From the NCBI GenBank assembly GCA_025059875.1, contig JANXCT010000002.1, forward strand, positions 23,910 through 87,909: a DNA stretch of 64,000 bases. The letters are read 5' to 3'. This document shows positions 25,410 through 34,629 of the stretch, one piece after another. The position numbers and the translations under genes were made by a program. The DNA comes from Candidatus Kapaibacterium sp. (GTDB lineage: Bacteria > Bacteroidota > Ignavibacteria > Kapaibacteriales > HRBIN21). The notes below the pieces were generated by a model. It saw nothing but the letters and a program-made list of their open reading frames with translations, did not search any database and was not told the DNA's origin. Positions within the stretch are counted from its first letter, which is position 1, and each line of letters opens with the position of its first letter.

Positions 25410-28400
25410 ATGCTGCGAGTTGCTCTGACATGCCTAGTTGCTCTCTCGCTGACGCAGGCAGCAGTACCCGATCGGCCAAAGCCGGTTGGGGAGCGTTTCC
25501 CGATCTTCGTTGGAGCGCGGCCCCTGCCGAACGGTATGACTACTGTGCCGGCGGTCTTCTGGGTCAGCCGTAATCCAGAGCAGTACGTGCCTGGAGTGGT
25601 CATTCTAAAGACTCGCCAGATGTTCGTCGTGCCCAAGGGTTCCCGCGGCTTCGCATCATCGGTACTCATGCATGCCCTGGAACCCTTTCGTGTGCAGAGC
25701 GTCCGGCAGGTCTTTCCAGAGTACGTTGCCCCAGCCGTGCTCCAGCAGGATGTCTTCGGCCTGGGGAGGATCTACGAGGTGCGGTATGCTGCCCCTGTCG
25801 ATCCCTACGACGTTTGTAAGGCTCTTAAAGACAACCCAGAGGTGGAGTATGCCGAGCCACTGTACAAGCGCCATCTGCTCTACACCCCAAACGACCCTCG
25901 CTTTTCGGCTCAGTGGTTCCTGCAGCGCATCGCGGCGACGGGAGCGTGGGACATAACGCGCGGGGATACAGCGATAACGATTGCGGTCATCGATACAGGA
26001 ACGGATTGGGAGCATGAGGACTTGGCCGCTAACATCTGGCGGAATCCGAGAGAAGTCCCTGGCAACGGGGTTGATGATGACGGAAACGGCAAAGTGGACG
26101 ATGTGCGTGGATGGGACTTCGTCGGGAACGTCACGCTTCAGCAGGCTATGAGCGGACAGTTCCGAGAGGATAACGACCCGAAGGTACGTCCGACGGCCTC
26201 CGGAGGTTTGGCGCATGGCACACAGACAGCTGGATGTGCCAGCGCGGTGACAGACAATGCTACTGGCATCGCCTCTGCGGGTTTCCGCTGCCGAATTATT
26301 CCGATCAAGTGTGCTTCTGACAACCCCCAGACTCCTGGCGTATGGCGTGGTTATGAGGCTATCCTCTATGCTGCCCGCCTCGGAGCCCACATCATCAACA
26401 CTAGCTGGGGGGGTGGTGGAGGGAGTGCGACAGAGTATCAGGTGATCCAGCAGGCGATTGCACTCGGATCGCTGGTGGTAGCTGGGGTAGGCAACAATGG
26501 GGTGAACGTAGACTATGCCCCCTTCTACCCGGCTTGCTATCCGGGTGTGCTCAGCGTTGGAGCCACGACTCTTTCGGATGCTGCTGCCTCGTGGAGCAAC
26601 TATGGTGTTGCGGTCCAAGTCTACGCCCCTGGCGAGAATATCCTTACCACAACTCCCAACGACGGATATGGGACCACTGGCGGTACCTCATTCTCCGGCC
26701 CTATTGTCGCAGGTGTTGCTGCGCTTGTCAAGACCCTTCACCGTGACTGGACGCCATGGCAGATACTCCATCAGATTCGCAGTACGGCTGACAATGTCTT
26801 GGCTTCGACACTTGCTCAGCGGCCGCTCTACTACGGGCGGGTCAATGCCCAGCGAGCTGTGGCCGTCAATCGCCGCTTCGATCAGGGCGTTCGTCTGCCT
26901 GGCATTGGGCTGGCAGAGAACGATCCGGTGCTCATCCGTTCTGCAACGGGAGCTATCAGCAGCTACGATCCCCATACGGTTGTGCTGCGACTGAAGAACT
27001 ACCTCGGACCGGCGACGTCGGTTACTGTACAACTGCAGTCGGTAGATGGCTACGCAACTGTTACTCCGCCGACCTCATCGGTTGGAGCGATCGGGGCGGG
27101 GGAGATCAAGGGGGATACCATCTCCATCCAGCTCCGCCCGACGAACCCGTGGTACTTGGGGACAGTGGACTTCCTGGTAACCATTCGCGACCAGGGGACG
27201 GGGTACGAGAACTACTTCTACCTCAGCATCCCCGTCGAACTGCCTACCTCGAACCAATACGCAGCTTTCTTCGGAGTGCCACCTGTCTATCGCTTCTACT
27301 CTGCCCATGCGGTACAGCCGGACTTCCTTTGGGCCGTTGGGACATTCCAGGAACAGCAAGGTGTCTTCCTTCGGTACGTGGTTGGACAGAACCCTGCAGC
27401 GGGTCCGATTGCTAACGCTCCAATGTATGCAGTATTCGCTCTGGATGCCCAACGAGCCTTTGCCGGCAGTGGCCCCACGGACGGACAAGCAGCTATCTAC
27501 CGAACCCAGAACGGAGGAGCTACATGGCAGGCGGTGAGCGTTGCCACGATTACACCATTCGTGAACGACGTTCGCTTCTTCAACGATGCCGAAGGTATCT
27601 TCCTCGGCGATCCGCGGGGAAGCACGTGGGGAATCGGGCGGACAACAGACGGTGGGCAGACCTGGCAGCGCGTCACCGCGGTTCCCCCACCGCTACAGAA
27701 TGAGGCTGGCCTGGTAGGCTCGGTATGGTGGCTGGGAGATACCTGCTGGTTCGGGACAACGGCAGGGCGTGTCTTCCGGAGCACGAATCGTGGGCAGTCG
27801 TGGCAAGTTAGCCAACTTTCTGGCGTCTCGGGGTACGTGACCCAGGTCGTCTTCCGGAATGGGCGCGAAGGGATCGCTGTCTACAGACCGACAACACAAC
27901 AAGGGGCACCGTACTTAGTGGCAGCCTCTACTGACGGTGGAGCGAGCTGGCAGCTCAACGTAGCGAACCTCACAAGCCTGGGCTTCCTACCTGTCTATGG
28001 CTACGCTCCACCGAACTCCTGGGAGATCTTCCTGCTGGGTGCCAACGGTGCGGTGCTCGGTACAGCGAACTTAGGACGCGACTGGCGCCCTGTCCTAACG
28101 ATGGAGACCGGTGGTGTGTCGCTCACCGGAGCTGGAGTCCCGGTGCAGAACCGAGCTCGCCTATGGACGGTGGGCGACGTTGTCGGCTACTTAGACTTTG
28201 ACTATGCCCGAACTAACGTTCGGAGAGAGCTCTCAGCCCCTGCCAGTCTCCAATTTGACACTGTCGAGGTGGGATTCTCCAGGACTCGGCTCCTGACGCT
28301 CCAGAACACGGGTGACACAGCTCTCCAGATCACGGACTTGACGATAGTTCCCGTCAACGCTGCTCCAGGTGAGTATGAGATCCTGAACCCTCCATCGCTT

Positions 28401-28829
28401 CCTGTTGCACTCCAGCCGAGCGCAACACTTACGCTTCGGCTCCGCTTTACCCCAGCGCAGGCCGGCCAGCGTACAGCAACCCTGCGTGTCACCAGCACAG
28501 CAGCAAACTCGCCGAGAGATGTTACCCTCTATGGTGTTGGCAGAGCCGGTTCTACAGTCGGCTCAGGCCCTTCGGGAGTCCCCACGATTCGTTGGGTCCA
28601 GCTACCAGATGGGGGGATGTTGGCCGAGTTAACTGTGGAGCAATCGCAGTGGGTAGAGCTCCAGGTCAGTGACCTTCGTGGTGCCGTGGTGGCTCATGTT
28701 CGCCAGTGGGTAGACCAAGGGACCTCGTACGTGAGGTTGCCTACTCCTCCAAGCGCTTCGGGTCTCTATTTCTGGCGTTTGGCCCTAGCTGGAACCGGAA
28801 GGTCCCTCGGCGGTACCTTTCTGCGTTAA
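25410..28829 (+). CDS. Secreted subtilisin-family (S8) protease with BNR region and Por-like C terminus
   Basis: 1139 residues. A signal peptide ([18 protein letters not shown]) and an inhibitor-like propeptide (about 40-150) are followed by a catalytic S8 domain with Asp195 ([13 protein letters not shown]), His269 (HGTQTAG) and Ser427 ([11 protein letters not shown]). A BNR-like propeller region ([30 protein letters not shown]) and a choice-of-anchor-D-like domain ([20 protein letters not shown]) come next. The end ([21 protein letters not shown]) fits a type IX secretion sorting domain. It is predicted to be a cell-surface or secreted serine protease. GAAAGGGAAAAAG precedes the ATG. The stop overlaps the panB start (TAATG). 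Confidence 0.88.
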   Translation: MLRVALTCLVALSLTQAAVPDRPKPVGERFPIFVGARPLPNGMTTVPAVFWVSRNPEQYVPGVVILKTRQMFVVPKGSRGFASSVLMHALEPFRVQSVRQVFPEYVAPAVLQQDVFGLGRIYEVRYAAPVDPYDVCKALKDNPEVEYAEPLYKRHLLYTPNDPRFSAQWFLQRIAATGAWDITRGDTAITIAVIDTGTDWEHEDLAANIWRNPREVPGNGVDDDGNGKVDDVRGWDFVGNVTLQQAMSGQFREDNDPKVRPTASGGLAHGTQTAGCASAVTDNATGIASAGFRCRIIPIKCASDNPQTPGVWRGYEAILYAARLGAHIINTSWGGGGGSATEYQVIQQAIALGSLVVAGVGNNGVNVDYAPFYPACYPGVLSVGATTLSDAAASWSNYGVAVQVYAPGENILTTTPNDGYGTTGGTSFSGPIVAGVAALVKTLHRDWTPWQILHQIRSTADNVLASTLAQRPLYYGRVNAQRAVAVNRRFDQGVRLPGIGLAENDPVLIRSATGAISSYDPHTVVLRLKNYLGPATSVTVQLQSVDGYATVTPPTSSVGAIGAGEIKGDTISIQLRPTNPWYLGTVDFLVTIRDQGTGYENYFYLSIPVELPTSNQYAAFFGVPPVYRFYSAHAVQPDFLWAVGTFQEQQGVFLRYVVGQNPAAGPIANAPMYAVFALDAQRAFAGSGPTDGQAAIYRTQNGGATWQAVSVATITPFVNDVRFFNDAEGIFLGDPRGSTWGIGRTTDGGQTWQRVTAVPPPLQNEAGLVGSVWWLGDTCWFGTTAGRVFRSTNRGQSWQVSQLSGVSGYVTQVVFRNGREGIAVYRPTTQQGAPYLVAASTDGGASWQLNVANLTSLGFLPVYGYAPPNSWEIFLLGANGAVLGTANLGRDWRPVLTMETGGVSLTGAGVPVQNRARLWTVGDVVGYLDFDYARTNVRRELSAPASLQFDTVEVGFSRTRLLTLQNTGDTALQITDLTIVPVNAAPGEYEILNPPSLPVALQPSATLTLRLRFTPAQAGQRTATLRVTSTAANSPRDVTLYGVGRAGSTVGSGPSGVPTIRWVQLPDGGMLAELTVEQSQWVELQVSDLRGAVVAHVRQWVDQGTSYVRLPTPPSASGLYFWRLALAGTGRSLGGTFLR

Positions 28830-29680
28830 TGGACCCAACGCAGCGCCCACAGCTAGAGGGTCATGAGCCGGAAAGGGGGCGCCCTCGGCGGGTAACGACT
28901 TTACGGCTGCGACAGATGAAGGAGGCGGGGCAGAAGATTGTCTGCCTGACAGCCTATGATGCGCTTATGGCTCGCATCTTCGACGAGGTTGGGGTGGATG
29001 TCATCTTGGTGGGGGACTCCTTGGGCAACGTCTTCCAGGGCCATGAGACGACAATTCCCGTAACGCTGGAGGAGATGATCTACCACACGAAGGCTGTCGT
29101 CCGTGGCGTTCGCCGAGCCCTCGTCGTCACGGATATGCCCTTCATGAGCTATCAAGTCTCCCCTGAGGAAGCCTTTCGGAATGCTGGGCGCATCATGAAG
29201 GAGGGAGGAGCTAGTGCCGTCAAGCTGGAAGGCGGAGAACGGATCGTAGATACCGTTGCCCGGATGACCGCAGCCGGTATTCCCGTCATGGGCCACCTGG
29301 GGTTGACCCCTCAGAGCATTCATCAGTTTGGCTCTTATCGTGTCCGCGGGACCGATCCTCGAGAGGCGGAACAGATTCTGCGCGACGCCAAACTCCTGGA
29401 AGAGGCAGGGGCCTTTGCGCTAGTGTTGGAGAAGATTCCGGCAGAGTTAGCTCGACGAGTTACGGAGTCTGTCTCCATCCCTACGATCGGCATTGGAGCT
29501 GGAGTTTACTGCGACGGACAGGTCTTAGTCTACACCGATATGCTGGGGCTTACTCGAGACTTTCAGCCGCGCTTCGTCCGACGGTACGAGAACCTGTATG
29601 AGCGCATCTGTCAGGCCGTTGCCCGCTATGCTGACGATGTCCGGGCTCAGCGCTTCCCGTCAGAGGAGGAGAGTTATTGA
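28829..29680 (+). CDS. panB: 3-methyl-2-oxobutanoate hydroxymethyltransferase
   Basis: 283 residues. It makes ketopantoate from alpha-ketoisovalerate and methylene-tetrahydrofolate, the first step of pantothenate/CoA synthesis. Signature segments are [62 protein letters not shown] and IPTIGIGAG. Metal ligands (Asp of GDS, Asp of TDMPF, Glu of LEGG) are present. The ATG overlaps the protease stop as TAATG. The frame is open upstream to 28706 but only as a shadow of the protease gene. Confidence 0.93.
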   Translation: MDPTQRPQLEGHEPERGRPRRVTTLRLRQMKEAGQKIVCLTAYDALMARIFDEVGVDVILVGDSLGNVFQGHETTIPVTLEEMIYHTKAVVRGVRRALVVTDMPFMSYQVSPEEAFRNAGRIMKEGGASAVKLEGGERIVDTVARMTAAGIPVMGHLGLTPQSIHQFGSYRVRGTDPREAEQILRDAKLLEEAGAFALVLEKIPAELARRVTESVSIPTIGIGAGVYCDGQVLVYTDMLGLTRDFQPRFVRRYENLYERICQAVARYADDVRAQRFPSEEESY

Positions 29681-30065
29681 GGCTCTCTTCGTGCTCGTGG
29701 TACTCGTGGTAGTAGTCAGAGGGATCGGAGGATGTAGTTCTCCGTCGCAGCCGACCCCTCCAGCGGTTGTATTCCCGGACAGCAACGTGAGCTTCCGTCG
29801 CCACGTGCAGCCTTTCCTGCGCCAGGGATGCTCTCTCGTAGGCTGCCATAGCGATGCTTCGCGGGCTGGTGGTGTTGCTTTAGAAGAGTATGGGCACCTT
29901 TGGGAGCGGCCGGGATTGATTGTGCCAGGAGACCCTTCGGCTAGCCTCTTGCAGCAGATACTGGAACGTCGTCTCTGGCACTCCCCTGACCCTCTCACCC
30001 TCAGCACAGAGAACCAGCGCCGAGGTATGCGACGGTGGATTGCCGAGGGTGCGCAGAACAACTAG
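29637..30065 (+). CDS. Small lipoprotein with C-x4-CH (cytochrome-like) motif
   Basis: About 142 residues. An Arg-rich n-region and valine-rich helix end in GIGGC, a lipobox, so the protein should be lipid-anchored. The body reads [20 protein letters not shown] then [19 protein letters not shown] and [11 protein letters not shown]. This is a pattern I recognise from FCB proteins annotated as cytochrome-like, with CxxxxCH instead of CxxCH. Covalent heme binding is possible but unproven. The start is uncertain: ATG 29637 (44 bases inside panB), GTG 29692, or an ATT next to the panB stop. It ends 4 bases into the convergent aldehyde dehydrogenase gene. Confidence 0.62.
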   Translation: MSGLSASRQRRRVIEALFVLVVLVVVVRGIGGCSSPSQPTPPAVVFPDSNVSFRRHVQPFLRQGCSLVGCHSDASRAGGVALEEYGHLWERPGLIVPGDPSASLLQQILERRLWHSPDPLTLSTENQRRGMRRWIAEGAQNN

Positions 30066-31429
30066 GCGACGCACACTGTCTTGATGTTGACGAACTCCCG
30101 AATCCCGAAGATGGAGAGCTCCCGCCCCCAGCCCGACTGCTTAATCCCGCCAAAGGGGAGTCGCGGGTCTGAGCGGACATATGCGTTGACGAAACACGAG
30201 CCGGCGTGGAGCAGATCTCGGGCAATCTGCTCGCCGCGTTCACGGTCCCGCGTGAAGATGGCGGCTCCGAGCCCATACGGAGAAGCATTTGCAAGCTCTA
30301 TGGCTTCGCGCTCGCTGCGAGCAGGGACAATAGCAGCCACAGGACCGAAGGTTTCCTCGTCAAAGACTGGCATGCCAGGGCGTACGTCCGTGAGGACTGT
30401 TGGCGGGTAGAACCAGCCCGGCAGCGGAGGGATGTCCCCGCCCAGGAGCAGACGAGCTCCGAGCGCCAGACTCTCCTGAACCTGCCGGTGGAGGTTGTCC
30501 CGGAGATCGCTACGAGCAAGTGGACCTAAGGCGGCTGTACGGTCAGTTGGAGCTCCGAACCGTTGCTGGCGCATTGCTTCAACGAAAGCTTCTTCGAACG
30601 CTGGGCGAATGCTCTCCAGAACGATGAAGCGCTTTGCCGCAATACAGCTTTGGCCGCTATTGATGAGTCGGGCAGCAACGCAGGTCGCTACAGTTGCCTC
30701 TAAGTCGGCATCCTCCAGAATCACGTAAGGATCACTCCCACCCAGCTCTAGAACAGTCTTCTTGAGTGCTGCTCCTGCTTGTGCAGCAACGATTCGTCCA
30801 GCCCGCGTGCTACCCGTGAACGCGACTGCGGAGGTCGCAGAGTGTTGGATGAGATCTGGGATTCGCTCGACTGGTACCAGTACTACCTGGAAAACCCCCT
30901 CCGGGAAGCCGCTTTCCCGAAAGAGGCCTTCAAGAGCAAGGGCAGTAGTTGTCACATTTGGGGCATGCTTGAGAAGGAGCACATTGCCCGCCATAAGGGC
31001 CGCAGCAGCGCAACGGAAGACCTGCCAGAAGGGAAAGTTCCATGGCATGATTGCCAGGATACACCCAAGGGGTTGAAAGGCGACGTAGCTTTTGGAGAAT
31101 TCGGTAGCAACGGATTCTGGTGCGAGGAATCGCTCAGCATTGTCGGCGAAGTAGTCACAGACCCATGCGCACTTCTCAACTTCCGCTATTCCCTGCGGTA
31201 TCGGTTTGCCCATCTCCTCAGCGAACAGTTCCGCATACTCCTTTGACCGTTCGCGGAGCAGATTGGCTATTCGGCGTAGATAACTGGCTCGCTCGGAGAA
31301 GCTTAGTGCTGCCCAATCGGGGGAGGCCGAGGTGGCCCGCTGGAGTCTCCGTCCGACTTCCTCTGGGGAATGGGGCTCGTAGCGGCGGAGCACACGTCCA
31401 GTGAGAGGCGAGGTACTGACAAACTCCAT
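30062..31429 (-). CDS. NAD(P)-dependent aldehyde dehydrogenase (succinate-semialdehyde type)
   Basis: A 455-residue ALDH-superfamily enzyme. ILAIMPWNFPFWQVFRCAA, FTGSTRAGRIVAAQAG, the general base Glu in VLELGGSDPYVI and the nucleophile Cys in NSGQSCIAAKRFIV are all present, as is EETFGPVAAI. The NSGQSC form and the short length resemble GabD/YneI-type succinate-semialdehyde dehydrogenases. The substrate is therefore probably succinic semialdehyde or another short aldehyde. An 18-base perfect inverted repeat lies just upstream of its ATG, near the ribosome-binding region. It stands alone on this strand. Confidence 0.85.
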   Translation of the reverse strand: MEFVSTSPLTGRVLRRYEPHSPEEVGRRLQRATSASPDWAALSFSERASYLRRIANLLRERSKEYAELFAEEMGKPIPQGIAEVEKCAWVCDYFADNAERFLAPESVATEFSKSYVAFQPLGCILAIMPWNFPFWQVFRCAAAALMAGNVLLLKHAPNVTTTALALEGLFRESGFPEGVFQVVLVPVERIPDLIQHSATSAVAFTGSTRAGRIVAAQAGAALKKTVLELGGSDPYVILEDADLEATVATCVAARLINSGQSCIAAKRFIVLESIRPAFEEAFVEAMRQQRFGAPTDRTAALGPLARSDLRDNLHRQVQESLALGARLLLGGDIPPLPGWFYPPTVLTDVRPGMPVFDEETFGPVAAIVPARSEREAIELANASPYGLGAAIFTRDRERGEQIARDLLHAGSCFVNAYVRSDPRLPFGGIKQSGWGRELSIFGIREFVNIKTVCVA

Positions 31430-31436
31430 GGTCCTC

Positions 31437-31454
31437 TACCTTCTCGTGAAGGTA
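31437..31454. repeat. Perfect inverted repeat (TACCTTC-TCGT-GAAGGTA)
   Basis: 7-bp arms and a 4-base loop, 8-25 bases upstream of the aldehyde dehydrogenase ATG on the minus strand. It could be an operator or a hairpin near the ribosome-binding site (GAGGAC). Seen directly; the role is inferred. Confidence 0.45.
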
Positions 31455-31504
31455 TTACCAGGAGACGAACAGCGTAGGGGTTGTGACTTTGGTGAGCGGA
31501 GTTG

Positions 31505-31512
31505 TATTTTTG
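31505..31512 (+). promoter_or_regulatory. Putative promoter: -7 box TATTTTTG with TTG 21 bases upstream
   Basis: An exact TAnnTTTG match with a TTG in the right place for the -33 element (21-base spacer). The start codon at 31596 is 83 bases downstream, so the leader would be about 75 bases and purine-rich. Confidence 0.5.
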
Positions 31513-31595
31513 TAGCGTCCTCGAGGGATGGGGAGGGGGTGGACGGGGGTCTGTGAGCGAGCCACAGAGAACGTAGCACAACACGAGAAGAAACG

Positions 31596-34559
31596 ATGCA
31601 ACACGGCTTAGCTGTTGCTGCCCTACTGATTCTCTTCTGCACTGCAGGCTTAGGAGGACAAAAGGTGTGGACCCCAAGAGTAACCAACGAGGTTCGCCCA
31701 GAACTCCAACAATGGCACGATCCCACTAACTGGTATCCACACGGGGTACCGACCCGTGAGGATGACGTGGTAATCTCTACTTGGATCTTTGTCACGCAGC
31801 CTGCAGAATGCCGTAACCTTACTCTCTCTAAGGCTACGCTAACGCTCTTCGCTCCGTTGGTCGTAGAGCAAGATGCACGCATTGTAAATTTCGGCATGGT
31901 TGATCCTGTGGATTCTCTTGCGTACTTGGAGGTTGGAGGCAGGCTGGAGCTGGATGGAACGTTGCTAGTTCGAGAAGAGCGCTCTTTCAGCAGCTACTAC
32001 CGCATCCTTCCAGAACAGCTCATCGTTGGTGATCTTGGAGTAGTTATCACGGTGGCGGATGGTCGTGAGTATGCCGGCATCCCGCAACGTGCTCCGCTGA
32101 AGGACTGGCGAAAAGTTCGTTTTCCTGAAGGCATCTGTGCTCTCCGGACATGGGATGGAGGGGCTGGAACGACGAACTGGAACGATGCCGCGAATTGGAA
32201 TCCAGACAGCGTACCGGTAAATGGAAGCTACATAACGATTGACACTACGGTCACGATCAATGTGAACTTGGCTGCCTCTGTTACCCTCAACGGTGGCGCA
32301 AACAACATTGCTACGGCAGCCAATACTCAGGTGACATTGAGCATGAACGCTGGTGGCAACTACTTCCTGATGTTCAGCGCCGGGAACGCGACGCACAATT
32401 ACGGAACGGGGACGAACTCGTCGGTCACCTTTACACAGGCTGCCGATAATGCCCAAGGACGATTTTCATTCCAAGGCAACAACGCCACGCACAACTTCGG
32501 CAACGTGACATTTGAGGTTCGTGGGACGGCCTTTACGGGTGGCACTGGCTCCAACTACGTCTTTGGGGCAAACCCTGACTACGTCTGGGGGACAACCACT
32601 GTCTGGTACCGCCGAACTGGAGACCAATCCGTGGACGTTAGCCTGCCCGACGGCACACCGTACCAGACGCTACGTTTCAGTGGGTCCGGGACCAAGACCT
32701 TGGAGCCTGGAACGTGCTCAGTTACGAACCTTGTGCTAGACAACGATAACTTCACTCTAGACACGCAGTTTAGCACAGATGGGTTCAGTGTTACGAACAC
32801 TCCAACGACACAGGGCAACAACACGTACATTGTGCGAGGCTGGATTGGAACGAACTACAACGGCTTCCCGACAACGTGGAATGGTACCGTACGGTTCATC
32901 GCCTCCAACGCGAATCAGAATCTCCCCAGCGGCTATACCTTCAACGGTACAGTTACCCTGGAAGGGAACAATACCACGAAGAACATGACGGGGAACTTCA
33001 GCGCTGCAACCGTGTTCATTGGCACTGGCAGTGACAATCCCGTCCTCAATATGAATGGCTACAAGATCAATCCCGTAGGTTCCTCTAACAGCGTTACAGT
33101 ACGCTCGGGAGCAACTCTACGCATCCCGAACGCTCCCGGTGCAAGTCCTGATCTGCCGGGCGTCGGCTTCACGAACTTGACGACACAGCCCAACTCAACT
33201 GTTATCTACAACCGTAACGGCGATCAGAACATCTTTAACACCACCTACCACAACCTTCAGCTCACCACGGGAGGGATTAAGACGTTCCCCCAGGCAGACG
33301 TGACAGTTAAAGGGACACTGACCGTTGGGAGTGGAGCGAAAGGGAGGACGCAGGGAACCTACAAGGTCATCTTGGATAGGAGCACAGGTGCAACGCTCTC
33401 GGAGACAGCCACAGGCGACGACGGCAAGCTTTACGGTACTGTTGAGGCAACGGAGAACATCAATGCCGCTGGGACGACCTACAGCTTCGGCAACATTGGG
33501 CTGAGCATCACAACGAGTTCCAGTGCCACAAACTTCCTCGGGACTACGACCGTTACCCGCTACCTCGGCTCTCCGTTTGTACGCGATTTCTCTAATGTCC
33601 TTGGTCCCGGGGTGCCGGGTAATGTACTCCGCGGTTATAAGCTTCTCGCAGCGAACCAGGGGAATGTAGCTGGACACGACATCACACTCAGTTATAACCC
33701 CAACAACACTGTAGAGCTCAATGGCCAGAACCCGAATGCCATGCGGGTCTACCGTTGGGTAGGACACGGGTTTACGGATCTCTTCCCACGGGCCAGCGAT
33801 CTGAGCTCATTTGGATACGCGATGGGGTCTGCAAGCTCCGTGACAGTTACTCTTTCCACTTTCCAGGGAATAGGTCAGACCCCCATTGACCCAAGCTACG
33901 GCAACATCAATGGCGAATTCTACTTCTCCAACGGCCGTGCGGGAGACTTTGCACTGCCGGTGCAGTTGGAGTCGTTCGCTGCTCATCCTTCCCGTGAAGG
34001 GATTCTCTTATCGTGGCGAACTGCCTCGGAAGAGCGTAATCTCGGTTTTCGGCTTTGGCGGCGAGATGACGGCCTGGGTGACGGACCCTTTGAGCTCATT
34101 GCCTCTTACGAGGTTGTTCCTGAGCTTCGGGGCATAGGCTCTGCTCCCTTTGGACGCCAGTATGCTTACGTTGATCGGCACAGACTGCAACGCGGGCACC
34201 CTTACACGTACGTACTGGAGAGCGTTGATGAGGATGGGACTGTCCACTTCCTGCGCTCTCTGACGGTCGTTTACGACTACGCTGATGAGTTCCACGCTAA
34301 GATCCGGCCGAGTGTCTCTACGGGAGACGAAGCGAAGCTGGTCGTATATGGACCTGTCCGAGGAACGGTTGAGCTGACTCTCTATAGCGTCGATGGGCAA
34401 CGAGTGCAAGAGGTACGACAGGACGGGGTAGAACGACAGCTAGAGGTCCCACTGTCCTTCAAGTCATTGGCAGCGGGAACGTATGAGTATGTCGTCCGTG
34501 TACGGACGGAAGACGGACAACTGCTACAGAGTAGAGGGCGCTTCGTCTTGCTACGGTAA
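31596..34559 (+). CDS. Large secreted beta-strand-rich surface protein with Por-like C-terminal domain
   Basis: 987 residues with signal peptide (MQHGLAVAALLILFCTAGLG). Two capping motifs (DPTNWYPHGVPTREDDVVI and DAANWNPDSVP) start beta-helix-like modules rich in Asn, Thr and Gly (about 190-650). The tail begins LPVQLESFAAHPSREGILLS (WRTASEERNLGFRLWRR follows), a segment common before type IX sorting domains in FCB surface proteins, and ends LQSRGRFVLLR. It is probably a surface adhesin or structural protein. Codon and residue use differ from the Arg-rich neighbours because of the Asn/Thr content. A hairpin terminator follows 24 bases after its stop. Confidence 0.75.
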   Translation: MQHGLAVAALLILFCTAGLGGQKVWTPRVTNEVRPELQQWHDPTNWYPHGVPTREDDVVISTWIFVTQPAECRNLTLSKATLTLFAPLVVEQDARIVNFGMVDPVDSLAYLEVGGRLELDGTLLVREERSFSSYYRILPEQLIVGDLGVVITVADGREYAGIPQRAPLKDWRKVRFPEGICALRTWDGGAGTTNWNDAANWNPDSVPVNGSYITIDTTVTINVNLAASVTLNGGANNIATAANTQVTLSMNAGGNYFLMFSAGNATHNYGTGTNSSVTFTQAADNAQGRFSFQGNNATHNFGNVTFEVRGTAFTGGTGSNYVFGANPDYVWGTTTVWYRRTGDQSVDVSLPDGTPYQTLRFSGSGTKTLEPGTCSVTNLVLDNDNFTLDTQFSTDGFSVTNTPTTQGNNTYIVRGWIGTNYNGFPTTWNGTVRFIASNANQNLPSGYTFNGTVTLEGNNTTKNMTGNFSAATVFIGTGSDNPVLNMNGYKINPVGSSNSVTVRSGATLRIPNAPGASPDLPGVGFTNLTTQPNSTVIYNRNGDQNIFNTTYHNLQLTTGGIKTFPQADVTVKGTLTVGSGAKGRTQGTYKVILDRSTGATLSETATGDDGKLYGTVEATENINAAGTTYSFGNIGLSITTSSSATNFLGTTTVTRYLGSPFVRDFSNVLGPGVPGNVLRGYKLLAANQGNVAGHDITLSYNPNNTVELNGQNPNAMRVYRWVGHGFTDLFPRASDLSSFGYAMGSASSVTVTLSTFQGIGQTPIDPSYGNINGEFYFSNGRAGDFALPVQLESFAAHPSREGILLSWRTASEERNLGFRLWRRDDGLGDGPFELIASYEVVPELRGIGSAPFGRQYAYVDRHRLQRGHPYTYVLESVDEDGTVHFLRSLTVVYDYADEFHAKIRPSVSTGDEAKLVVYGPVRGTVELTLYSVDGQRVQEVRQDGVERQLEVPLSFKSLAAGTYEYVVRVRTEDGQLLQSRGRFVLLR

Positions 34560-34583
34560 GACAGCGTTTCACACCCCTATTGC

Positions 34584-34610
34584 GGCCGCCTCTCAAAGAG
34601 GGGCGGCCTT
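34584..34610 (+). terminator. Probable intrinsic terminator
   Basis: An 11-bp stem GGCCGCCTCTC/GAGGGGCGGCC (one G-U pair) with an AAA loop, followed by a short TTCATTAT tail. It ends 20 bases before the likely start of the next gene and separates the two genes transcriptionally. Confidence 0.6.
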
Positions 34611-34629
34611 CATTATCGCCAGACATTGT

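Noticed and set aside
29823..29860. Classical CxxCH heme site
   Set aside because: The spacing is C-x4-C-H, so it is not counted as a standard cytochrome c motif.
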